A stretch of DNA of 64,000 bases from the NCBI RefSeq assembly GCF_012275535.1, contig NZ_JAAVTK010000011.1, positions 62,001 through 126,000 of the forward strand, read 5' to 3'. This document shows, one piece after another, positions 24,741 through 32,219 of this stretch. Position 1 is the stretch's first letter; each line of letters starts with the position of its first letter. The notes beneath the pieces are model-generated. The model worked only from the letters and a program-made list of their open reading frames with translations, had not been told where the DNA came from and ran no database searches. Origin of the DNA: Hymenobacter artigasi. Its GTDB lineage: Bacteria; Bacteroidota; Bacteroidia; Cytophagales; Hymenobacteraceae. Made by a program: the position numbers and the translations under genes.

Positions 24741-26087
24741 ATGACTCCGCCCGAATTTTCCGTTTTGCTGCTGGCCTGGGACGACGCCGACCCCACCGTG
24801 GCCGTGCTCGGCGGCGCGGCCCTGCCCCCCACCCTGCCGCTGGTGTACCAGCTGGCCACCCGGCAGCCGGTGCTGGCCGTGTACCCGCATCTGCCGGCCA
24901 GCGAAGCCCCGGTGGAAAACGCCGCCAGCAACGCGCCGAAAGCCGCGGAAGCGGCAGCTACCTCCGCACATTACCCCATTCAAGAACAGACTTTTACGGA
25001 TAGCGCCGCAGCTGTTTTGCCCGCTTCAGAAGCCGCTGTCGATGCACTGGAAGCGGCCGTAAACCGGCCGGGCATACAGCTGCTGCCCACATTGGCAGCG
25101 CAGAGCAAAACGAGCGCACCGGCACAACAGTCGCGCATTATTGGCCTCACCGATTTGGCCGCCGCCGATGCTCCGGAAGCAGCCGCGCCGACTGTCCCGG
25201 GCGCTTCAGCGAAGCCTTTGGCTCCTTCGGGCCGCATGCTGGCCGCTGCTCCCGGCCGCAGCCAGTGGCCTGTCGGCATTCATGCGCCCGCGCTGGCGGG
25301 CCAGTGGCATTTGCCGGCCGCCCCGTATCTGGGGGCGGGTTCGGGGGCATTTTTCCCGCCGCCACCGCCCGCCCCGCCCCGGCCGCTGGTGGCAGCGCAG
25401 GCCACTGGCGCGGTACCAACGGCGGCAGTGCCCGGTTTCGGGTCGGCCGGGGCTACCATCCGGCCCCGGCAGCGCCCGCAGGCCGGCGACCTGAATTTCG
25501 ACCCCGACCCGGACCTGCCAGCCGTGCAGCATCCGGCCGTTTTTGAGGAAACCACGGCTGAAATCGGCGCGGCCGAAGCCGCCGACCTGTCGGCGCCGGA
25601 AGACGACCTCGTGCCTGACGCTCCGGCGGCGGCTGATGAAGCGCCGGAAACCGCTTCCCTCGCCGCGCCCCGCCCGGCACCCACCGTGCTCATCCCCCGC
25701 CTCGACGGCCTGAACTTCCGCATGATTCAATATGCCCGGCAGGCGGCGCAGCTGGTACGGGGCCGCACCGCCGATTTTGGGGTGATTTACGCCCCCAACT
25801 GGCCGGCGTGGCTGGCGGCGCTCGAAATCCGCAACAGCTCGGGCCGGCCGCTGGTGCTCTACCTCGCCAGCCTGGCCCTCGACCTGCCCAACCCCGCCGA
25901 GCACGGCTACCAGCTCGAAATGGAGCGCATGGCCATGCGCCGCGCCCGCCTCGTGCTGGTGCCCGATGAGGCCCTGCACCACCGCCTGCTGGCCCTGTAT
26001 GAGGACGCCGCCGGCAAGGTGCGCGTAGTGGCGGCCACCGACGATGCCGCCGTGCAACGCGTGCTGGGCGAAGTGGCAGCAGGCTGA
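24741..26087 (+). CDS. Glycogen-synthase-like GT-B N-terminal half with large Ala/Pro insertion
   Basis: 448 residues. Residues 1-55 (FSVLLLAWDDADPTVAVLGG ...) and about 310-448 resemble the acceptor half of GT4/GT5 glycogen synthase-like enzymes: IYAPNWPAWLAALEIRNSSG (in relatives an H-x-H-D-W region), RPLVLYLASL, then LEMERMAMRRARLVLVPDEALHHRLLALYEDAAGKVRVVA. The glycine-rich donor loop at the N terminus is not recognisable, and the whole C-terminal nucleotide-sugar domain is missing because the gene stops there. About 250 residues in between are Ala/Pro/Glu rich and look disordered. Probably not an active synthase; a regulatory or scaffold role, or decay, are both possible. Placement beside GH31 supports a link to glucan metabolism. 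Confidence 0.6.
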   Translation: MTPPEFSVLLLAWDDADPTVAVLGGAALPPTLPLVYQLATRQPVLAVYPHLPASEAPVENAASNAPKAAEAAATSAHYPIQEQTFTDSAAAVLPASEAAVDALEAAVNRPGIQLLPTLAAQSKTSAPAQQSRIIGLTDLAAADAPEAAAPTVPGASAKPLAPSGRMLAAAPGRSQWPVGIHAPALAGQWHLPAAPYLGAGSGAFFPPPPPAPPRPLVAAQATGAVPTAAVPGFGSAGATIRPRQRPQAGDLNFDPDPDLPAVQHPAVFEETTAEIGAAEAADLSAPEDDLVPDAPAAADEAPETASLAAPRPAPTVLIPRLDGLNFRMIQYARQAAQLVRGRTADFGVIYAPNWPAWLAALEIRNSSGRPLVLYLASLALDLPNPAEHGYQLEMERMAMRRARLVLVPDEALHHRLLALYEDAAGKVRVVAATDDAAVQRVLGEVAAG

Positions 26088-26119
26088 GTCCGCAGCAGCG
26101 GCTTCGGAGGGGAATGGCT

Positions 26120-26127
26120 TACTTTGC
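26120..26127 (+). promoter_or_regulatory. Putative -7 box of the DUF1905 gene
   Basis: TACTTTGC lies 39 bases before the start codon; no clear -33 TTG was found upstream. Confidence 0.4.
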
Positions 26128-26165
26128 TGAAACAAGCCCTTTTTCAACCCCAAACTCCGCCCCGT

Positions 26166-26636
26166 ATGCAGCCTGAACACGAATTTGAAGCCGTATTGGA
26201 AGCCGGCGATGGCGATGGCGGCGTGTTCGTCGTTATTCCTTTTTCGGTGCCCGAGGTATTCGGTACGCGCGGCCGGGTGCCCGTGCAGGTCACCTTCGAC
26301 GGCTACCCCTACCAGGGCAGCATCACGCCCCTCGGCGACGGCCACCACGCCCTGCACGTCCTCAAGCAAATTCGCAAAGCGGTGGATAAAACCATCGGCG
26401 ACACGGTGCGCGTCACCCTCTCGCGTGATGTGGTGGAGCGCAAGATGGAAGCCCCCACCGACCTCGCCGAACAGCTAGCCAAAAACCCCCAGGCCGCTGC
26501 CTACTTCGCTAAGCTGGCCTACACCCACCAGCGCGATTTCGTGCGCTGGCTTGAAGGCGCCAAGCGCCCCGAAACCCGCGCCCACCGCCTGGCCGAAACC
26601 ATAGAATTGCTGGGCCAGGGCCGCAAGCGCCCATGA
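26166..26636 (+). CDS. DUF1905 / YdeI (OmpD-associated) family protein
   Basis: Cytoplasmic protein of 156 residues with two parts. The N-terminal DUF1905 barrel covers about 1-95 (FVVIPFSVPEVFGTRGRVPVQVTFDGYPYQGSI, then GDTVRVTLSRDVVER); the short C-terminal helical YdeI-like region contains YFAKLAYTHQRDFVRWLEGAKRPETRAHR. Biochemical function unknown. The start at 26166 matches the family N terminus; the longer frame from 26124 does not. Confidence 0.85.
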   Translation: MQPEHEFEAVLEAGDGDGGVFVVIPFSVPEVFGTRGRVPVQVTFDGYPYQGSITPLGDGHHALHVLKQIRKAVDKTIGDTVRVTLSRDVVERKMEAPTDLAEQLAKNPQAAAYFAKLAYTHQRDFVRWLEGAKRPETRAHRLAETIELLGQGRKRP

Positions 26637-26642
26637 CTTGTT

Positions 26643-26762
26643 CGCGGGTCACCTCACCCCCGGCCCCTCTCCCGCGGAGAGGGGTGCCAGTCGTCAGCAA
26701 CCGGGCGAAGTCTTCAGGCTCCCCTCTCCGCAGGAGAGGGGCCGGGGGTGAGGCGACCCGCG
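26643..26762. repeat. CCTCACCCCCGGCCCCTCTCC inverted repeat
   Basis: A 120-base element whose outer arms begin CGCGGGTC / GACCCGCG and contain CCTCACCCCCGGCC and its complement. Each arm also forms its own hairpin CCCCTCTCC / GGAGAGGGG. It fills the gap after the DUF1905 gene. Elements with this core are widespread in bacterial genomes (recollection). Confidence 0.88.
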
Positions 26763-26826
26763 TCATGTGCTTAATCTGGTTAAATTCCTGCCCATTTCCT
26801 CCGTCAGTTTCCCACCAACTCTCGAT

Positions 26827-28713
26827 ATGAAAAGCCGCTTCCTGCTGCTGCCGCTGCTGGCCCTGCTGCCGTACCTCTCCAATGCCCAAACTGCCGCCAT
26901 CGACCGCGTGAACCCCACCAACTGGTGGGTGGGCATGAAAAACCCCAGCGTGCAGGTGCTCGTGCACGGTCCCGGCGCAGGCACGCTGGCCTACAGCATC
27001 AGCTACCCCGGCGTGAAGCTGGTGAAAACCAACACCGTTGAAAATCCCAACTACGCTTTTCTCGACCTCGTTATCAGCCCCACGGCCAAGCCCGGCCGGG
27101 TACAGATTATCGGCAAAAAAGGCAGCCAGACGGTGACGCAGACCTGGGAAATCCGGGCCCGCGACAAGTCGCCCAAAGGTCAGGGCGTGACCGATGCGGA
27201 TTTCATCTACGAGGCCATGATTGACCGCTTCGCCAACGGCGACCCGAGCAACGACAAGTTCGCCGACATGCGCGACACCAACCTCGACCGCGCCAATCCC
27301 TTTTTCCGCCACGGCGGCGATTTGGCCGGCGTGGCCCAGCACTTTCCTTACATCAAGGAGCTGGGTGCCACGGCCGTGTGGCTGACCCCGGTGACGGAAA
27401 ACGACCAGCCCCTCACCAACGAAGGCGGCACCATGCGCGCCTCCTACCACGGCTTCGGCTTTACCGACCAGTACAACGTGGACCGGCGCTTCGGCGGCAA
27501 CGCGGGCTACAAAACCTACGTGCAGCAGGCCCACGCCGCCGGCCTCAAAGTGGTGCAGGATGCCGTGTACAACCACGTGGGCAACACCCACTGGATTTTG
27601 CAGGACCTGCCCATGAAAAGCTGGCTGCACCAGTGGCCCACCTACACCAACACCACCTACAAGTACCAGCCCATTACCGACCCGCACGCCGCCGCCAGCG
27701 ACAAGCGCGTAACCCTCGACGGCTGGTTCGTGCCCTTCCTGCCCGACCTCAATCAGCAGAACCCCTACGTGGCCAACTACCTGATTGAAAATGCCCTTTG
27801 GAACGTGGAGAACTTCGGCATCGACGCCTACCGCATCGACACTTATATGTATAACGACCAGCCCTTCATGAACCGCTGCAACGCGGCGCTGCTGGCCGAA
27901 TACCCACGCCTGCACATCTTCGGCGAGTCGTCGGTGAACAACGTCATCGACCAGGCCTACTACACCCGCAACAAGATTGATTTTCCCTTCAAGTCGAACC
28001 AACCCGGCGGGCTCGATTTCGTGCTCGAAGGCGGCCTGCTGGCTGCGCTGAAAGAAGTGGGCACGCCCGCCGCCACCGGTTGGGACGGCGGCGCGCAACA
28101 CCTCTACCAGACCCTGGCCCAGGATGCCGTGTACGAGAACCCCAGCAAGCTCGTCACCTTCCTCGACAACTTCGACCACGACCGGTACCTGTCCGTCATC
28201 GGCGACGACCTCGACCGCTACAAGATGGGCCTGACCTGGCTGCTCACCACCCGTGGCATCCCGAGCATGTACTACGGCACCGAAATCCTGATGAAGAACT
28301 TCAAGGACCCCACCGATGCCGAGGTACGCAAGGATTTTCCCGGCGGCTGGCCCGGCGATGCGGAAAACAAGTTCACCCCCGCCGGCCGCACCGCCCGCGA
28401 AAACGAGGCCTTCGATTTCGTAAAAAAGCTGGCCACCTACCGCCGCGACCACCCCGCCCTGCACTCGGGCAAGCTGATGCAGTACCTGCCGCAGGAGGGC
28501 CTCTACGTGTACTTTCGCTACGATGCCAGCGGCACGGTGATGGTCGCTTCGAACACCACTGACAAGCCCGCCACCCTGCCCACCGCCCGCTTCTCGGAGC
28601 GCATGGCCGGGTTCACAAAAGCACGCAATGTGCTGACCGGCGAAAGCCTGAGCAGCCTGGCCACGCTACAGCTACCCGCCAAAACGGCCATGGTGCTGGA
28701 GCTGGGGAAGTAG
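26827..28713 (+). CDS. Secreted GH13 alpha-amylase family protein (cyclomaltodextrinase / neopullulanase / SusA type)
   Basis: 628 residues; signal peptide at the chosen Met (MKSRFLLLPLLALLPYLSNA). An N-terminal beta-domain of the cyclomaltodextrinase type (NPTNWWVGMKNPSVQVLVHG) is followed by the GH13 barrel: DAVYNHVG (region I), GIDAYRIDTYMY with nucleophile Asp (region II), IFGESSVNN with acid Glu (region III) and FLDNFDHDR with the third Asp (region IV). A C-terminal beta-domain ends LPAKTAMVLELGK. Likely a periplasmic or surface enzyme opening starch-derived dextrins. The longer frame from 26767 begins in the repeat edge and was rejected. Confidence 0.93.
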   Translation: MKSRFLLLPLLALLPYLSNAQTAAIDRVNPTNWWVGMKNPSVQVLVHGPGAGTLAYSISYPGVKLVKTNTVENPNYAFLDLVISPTAKPGRVQIIGKKGSQTVTQTWEIRARDKSPKGQGVTDADFIYEAMIDRFANGDPSNDKFADMRDTNLDRANPFFRHGGDLAGVAQHFPYIKELGATAVWLTPVTENDQPLTNEGGTMRASYHGFGFTDQYNVDRRFGGNAGYKTYVQQAHAAGLKVVQDAVYNHVGNTHWILQDLPMKSWLHQWPTYTNTTYKYQPITDPHAAASDKRVTLDGWFVPFLPDLNQQNPYVANYLIENALWNVENFGIDAYRIDTYMYNDQPFMNRCNAALLAEYPRLHIFGESSVNNVIDQAYYTRNKIDFPFKSNQPGGLDFVLEGGLLAALKEVGTPAATGWDGGAQHLYQTLAQDAVYENPSKLVTFLDNFDHDRYLSVIGDDLDRYKMGLTWLLTTRGIPSMYYGTEILMKNFKDPTDAEVRKDFPGGWPGDAENKFTPAGRTARENEAFDFVKKLATYRRDHPALHSGKLMQYLPQEGLYVYFRYDASGTVMVASNTTDKPATLPTARFSERMAGFTKARNVLTGESLSSLATLQLPAKTAMVLELGK

Positions 28714-28762
28714 CGGCTTGTTTCGCCTGTTGTTTACCGGTAGAAGCGCCCGCCGAAAAGGT

Positions 28763-28842
28763 CCGGGAGAGTTTACGAAACTCATCCCTAGCGGGCGTTT
28801 CGTAAACGTTGATTCGTAGACGGGTTTCGTAAACTCGCCCGG
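28763..28842. repeat. TTTACGAAAC inverted repeat
   Basis: Arms CCGGGAGAGTTTACGAAACTC and its near complement GGGTTTCGTAAACTCGCCCGG, with an inner GGGCGTTTCGTAAACG unit. It lies 50 bases after the GH13 stop; only one copy was noticed. Confidence 0.75.
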
Positions 28843-28914
28843 CACGGCAGCAGCTTGAAATCTTCTGGTATCGGGCCGCTGCTATTGTTCACTTAAAGCA
28901 GGGTTATTCTGCGC

Positions 28915-29310
28915 TTACGATACCTCGTGTAATTCTAGGTGGAGTTCCTGCACCTGCTGGTAGGCTTGTGCGAACACCGCTGCATCCCACGGAAACGCCT
29001 GGCACAGGTGCGTTATGGCCTCGTGCAAGCGGTCCAACAAGTAGCGCAACTTGGTCGGGTCCGGCAAGGCATCGTAGGTCGGCGTATGCACCTGCTGGTA
29101 GATGCACGCCACGGAGCCTGCCATGCTCGGATAGGGAAGCTGTTGGTCTGGCACCAAGGTGATGCTAATGCGCGTGGTTTTGGGTGGCTTGTAGCCGTGC
29201 AAACACTGCAGGTACAGCCCGCTGATGTAATTGGCTCGCTGCTGAAACTGGCGCTGCCCTTCCGCTGGATGGAATTCGTCGTAGAGCGTAATGTCGTTTA
29301 AGCGGGCCAT
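28915..29310 (-). CDS. Hypothetical protein
   Basis: Soluble protein of 131 residues beginning MARLNDITLYDEFHPAEGQ. Features are a mostly helical N-terminal half with several Gln/Arg, TRISITLVPDQQL in the centre, and a helical C terminus (YQQVQELHLELHEVS). No family recognised, and no signal or membrane segment. It stands alone, followed by a palindromic repeat, and is preceded by a duplicate of the glgB 3' end. Confidence 0.65.
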   Translation of the reverse strand: MARLNDITLYDEFHPAEGQRQFQQRANYISGLYLQCLHGYKPPKTTRISITLVPDQQLPYPSMAGSVACIYQQVHTPTYDALPDPTKLRYLLDRLHEAITHLCQAFPWDAAVFAQAYQQVQELHLELHEVS

Positions 29311-29382
29311 GAGGGAAAGGTACTGCGACAGAAACCGTTCACGAAAAGGGTGATATTGGTAAACACCTTCCGCTAACTACAA

Positions 29383-29508
29383 CTACCCCCGCGCCAGCAC
29401 CAGCGCCACCCGGCTCGGCAGGTACAGGCTGAGCTGGTGCTCGAACGTTTCGTACTCAAACCCCTCATCGGGCCGGTCGAAGCCACCGAAACGGCTGTTG
29501 TCCGACGG
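29383..29508 (-). pseudogene. Duplicated 3' end of glgB (about 41 codons)
   Basis: 126 bases closely matching the true glgB 3' end at 32220-32345, in the same orientation and reading frame including the stop codon: this copy ends LVLARG-stop against LVLSRA-stop. Similarity stops abruptly at about 29508. No start or upstream part is present. Together with the intact gene it brackets the multicopper oxidase segment. Confidence 0.88.
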
Positions 29509-30160
29509 CAGGGGCCCACACCAGTATAATCAACCTTAGTTTAATATAATATAAATTATATATTTGTATATTTACTAATTGCAAATCCAACCCTTTTGCT
29601 ATTTGCCATGGAAGCGGTCTGCCGTCTCTTGCTATGGGCATGCACCCGTACCGACAGTTCTGCCCGGGCTTGCGGTAGGCAGAACGTAGCCACCGGCCAA
29701 ATTACGCCGCCCGACCGGGATGTGACGGTGGCCTTGGCCCCGCAGATTGGCAACGCGCTGCTCAAAAGGCGCCTGCTCCACCCCGGCCGCTCCCCCAACC
29801 GAGAGCAAGCAATTGGCTTTTTTACTGACAGTCGGTTTTTATTGGCTTGATTCAACTTGTGCACGTGATGTTTTAACCGTGCCCACCCCAGTACCGGGGC
29901 TGGGAAGTTCCGGCCATCCCCTTTCGTGGCGGCGGGGCAGGCGCACTCCGGCCGGCTTACGTCCGCACCCGGCGCGGGGCAAAGCGCACGGCCTGAACAG
30001 GGAAAGCAGTGCCCGCACCCGGACCTTCCAGGCCGGGCCAAACGATGGCTGGCACCTCCCGCTTTCCTGCCCTGCCCTTATAAGTTGTTTTCCAGCACAG
30101 GCTCAGGCCTGGATTTTTCGGTCATTACCTACGCACTCCTCACCTATTTTTCAATGCAAT
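29509..30160. other. 650-base non-coding leader region of the multicopper oxidase segment
   Basis: Starts with about 60 bases of almost pure A/T (29525-29585), then G/C-rich sequence with open frames whose translations have no protein-like character. The multicopper oxidase frame is open back to 29747, but this part lacks a signal and family similarity. No RNA gene recognised. Confidence 0.5.
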
Positions 30161-32188
30161 ATGAAACCTTTCCGCCTCGTAGCCAGCTGCCTGACCAGGG
30201 CACTGCTGGCTACGTGCCTGCTTGCGAGTGTTTCGCTTCAGGCGCAGCAACTGCTAAATCCCAATGCGGTACCCAGGTTTGTAAGCCCGCTGCCCATTCC
30301 ATCGGTCATTGATGCGACGGCCAATAAGAACCGGTCCATCACCATGACGGTTTCTCAGTTCCGGCAAGACCTGGGCCTGAAAAGTGCAGCCGGCAACCCC
30401 TTGCTGACGACCGTGTGGGGCTACAACGGCCAATACCCGGGCCCTACTATTCTCGCCCAAAAAGACCAATCCATTCAGGTACGTTGGCTGAACCGCCTGG
30501 TAGGCCCTACCGGTGCGCCGCTGCCCCACCTGCTGCCCGTCGACCACTCCATTGCCTGGACCCACATGCCCACGCCGGGGGTGCCCATTGCAACGCACCT
30601 GCACGGCGGGCACACCGAATCGGACAGCGATGGGTTGCCCGATGCCTGGTACACGCCGTACGCGCAAAACAAAGGGCCCGAATACAAAAAGGGCGAAAAC
30701 ATACCTTATACGTACGACAACAGCCAGGAGGCCGCGACCCTGTGGTACCACGACCACACCATGGGCATCACGCGGCTGAACGTGTACGCCGGCCTGGCGG
30801 GCTTTTACCTGCTCACCGATGGCACCGAGAACGGCCTCCGCCAAAGCAGGCACCTGCCCGATAGCCGCTACGACATTGGCCTGGCCATTCAGGACCGCCT
30901 GTTCACGGCCGATGGCCAGCTGTTCTACCCCTCCGAGCCCGAAGTTGCCAATGCCCCAAACCCGAGCGTGCTGCCGGAGTTTTTCGGCAACATCATTCTG
31001 GTAAATGGCAAGGCCTGGCCCGTTTTGCGCGTAGAGCCGCGGCAGTACCGCTTCCGCCTGCTCAACGCCTCCGACTCGCGCTTCTACAACCTGCGCCTAA
31101 CCCAGGACCTAACCATGTGGCAGGTTGGCTCCGACTGCGGGCTGCTGCCACAGCCCGTGGCCCAGCCCGAGCTGCTGCTTGCGCCCGGCGAGCGGAAGGA
31201 CGTGGTCATCGACTTTTCCAATGCCGCGCTCCGGGGCCGCACCATCCTCATCACCAACGACGCGGCTACGCCTTATCCCGATGGCGACCCGGTAGGCCCC
31301 CACGACAGCGAGGCCCAGATAATGGCCTTCCGGGTGGATGTGCCGCTCAATGCGGCCTACCCGCTCACGCCCCTGCCAGCCTCCTTTCACAAGCCGCTGC
31401 CGCCGGTGCCCACGACTACCACCGTTCGCAAGCTAATTCTGGTGGAAGGCGAAGACGAGTATGGCCGGCTGCTGCCCATGCTGGGCACCATGCAGCAGGG
31501 AGCAATGGAGCACCATGACCCCATTACGGAAAACCCGGCACTGAACAGCACCGAGATTTGGGAAATCTACAACCTTACGGAGGACGCGCACCCCGTTCAC
31601 CTGCACCTGGTTTCCTTCCGCGTACTGGGCTCGAGAACGTTTACGGGCACGGTAGACCCGCATACGGCGGCCCTCTCCAACGTGCAGTTCACCGGCCCCC
31701 TGTTGCCGCCCGAACCAGGCCAGGCCGGGCTGAAGGACACGTACCCGATTGCGCCGGGCCAGGTAACCCGCCTGGTGGCCACCTTCGACCGGAAAGGCCT
31801 GTACGCCTGGCACTGCCACATTCTCTCGCACGAAGACCACGACATGATGCGGCCGTTCTACGTGGGCAAAATGCCTGCTGCGTACGCCCAAAAGCAGCTG
31901 CCTGGCGCGACGTCGGCGGTGGCCTTTGACAATGGCTCGTTCGCGCTATACCCCAATCCTTTTGCCACCACTGCCACCTTGGAGCTGACCGTGACCGAAC
32001 CCGCGGCCGTGAATGTGCACCTGCTGGATGGTATTGGCCGCGTGGTGCTGCAGCTGCCCGCCCAACACCTGCCCACGGGAACCCACCAACTCGAAATTGA
32101 CGCCGCCGACCTGAACAGCGGCCTATACGTGTGCGAGGTGGCCATCAACAACAAGCGCTACCGCCAACGCCTGGCCTTGGTCAGATAA
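30161..32188 (+). CDS. Secreted multicopper oxidase (CotA / bilirubin-oxidase-like) with T9SS sorting domain
   Basis: 675 residues. The signal peptide at the chosen Met (MKPFRLVASCLTRALLATCL, cleavage near LQAQ) decides the start. Three cupredoxin domains carry the four copper motifs: THLHGGH, WYHDHTMG, HPVHLHLVSF and WHCHILSHEDHDMM, so the type 1 and trinuclear sites look complete. The last 85 residues form a type A sorting domain (FALYPNPFATTATLELTV ... LNSGLYVCEV), which predicts secretion by T9SS and cell-surface display. Such oxidases act on phenols, bilirubin, metals or pigments; the substrate cannot be read. The gene sits between two copies of the glgB 3' end, suggesting insertion. Confidence 0.92.
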   Translation: MKPFRLVASCLTRALLATCLLASVSLQAQQLLNPNAVPRFVSPLPIPSVIDATANKNRSITMTVSQFRQDLGLKSAAGNPLLTTVWGYNGQYPGPTILAQKDQSIQVRWLNRLVGPTGAPLPHLLPVDHSIAWTHMPTPGVPIATHLHGGHTESDSDGLPDAWYTPYAQNKGPEYKKGENIPYTYDNSQEAATLWYHDHTMGITRLNVYAGLAGFYLLTDGTENGLRQSRHLPDSRYDIGLAIQDRLFTADGQLFYPSEPEVANAPNPSVLPEFFGNIILVNGKAWPVLRVEPRQYRFRLLNASDSRFYNLRLTQDLTMWQVGSDCGLLPQPVAQPELLLAPGERKDVVIDFSNAALRGRTILITNDAATPYPDGDPVGPHDSEAQIMAFRVDVPLNAAYPLTPLPASFHKPLPPVPTTTTVRKLILVEGEDEYGRLLPMLGTMQQGAMEHHDPITENPALNSTEIWEIYNLTEDAHPVHLHLVSFRVLGSRTFTGTVDPHTAALSNVQFTGPLLPPEPGQAGLKDTYPIAPGQVTRLVATFDRKGLYAWHCHILSHEDHDMMRPFYVGKMPAAYAQKQLPGATSAVAFDNGSFALYPNPFATTATLELTVTEPAAVNVHLLDGIGRVVLQLPAQHLPTGTHQLEIDAADLNSGLYVCEVAINNKRYRQRLALVR

Positions 32189-32219
32189 GGCCCGCCCTGA
32201 CATCCAACGTTGCGATGCC

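Noticed and set aside
29556..30041. 161-codon frame on the minus strand before the multicopper oxidase
   Set aside because: Translation has no protein-like pattern, and the region begins with A/T-only DNA; treated as non-coding.
29747..30160. 138-codon N-terminal extension of the multicopper oxidase
   Set aside because: A clear signal peptide starts at 30161; the extension has erratic composition and no similarity to the family.
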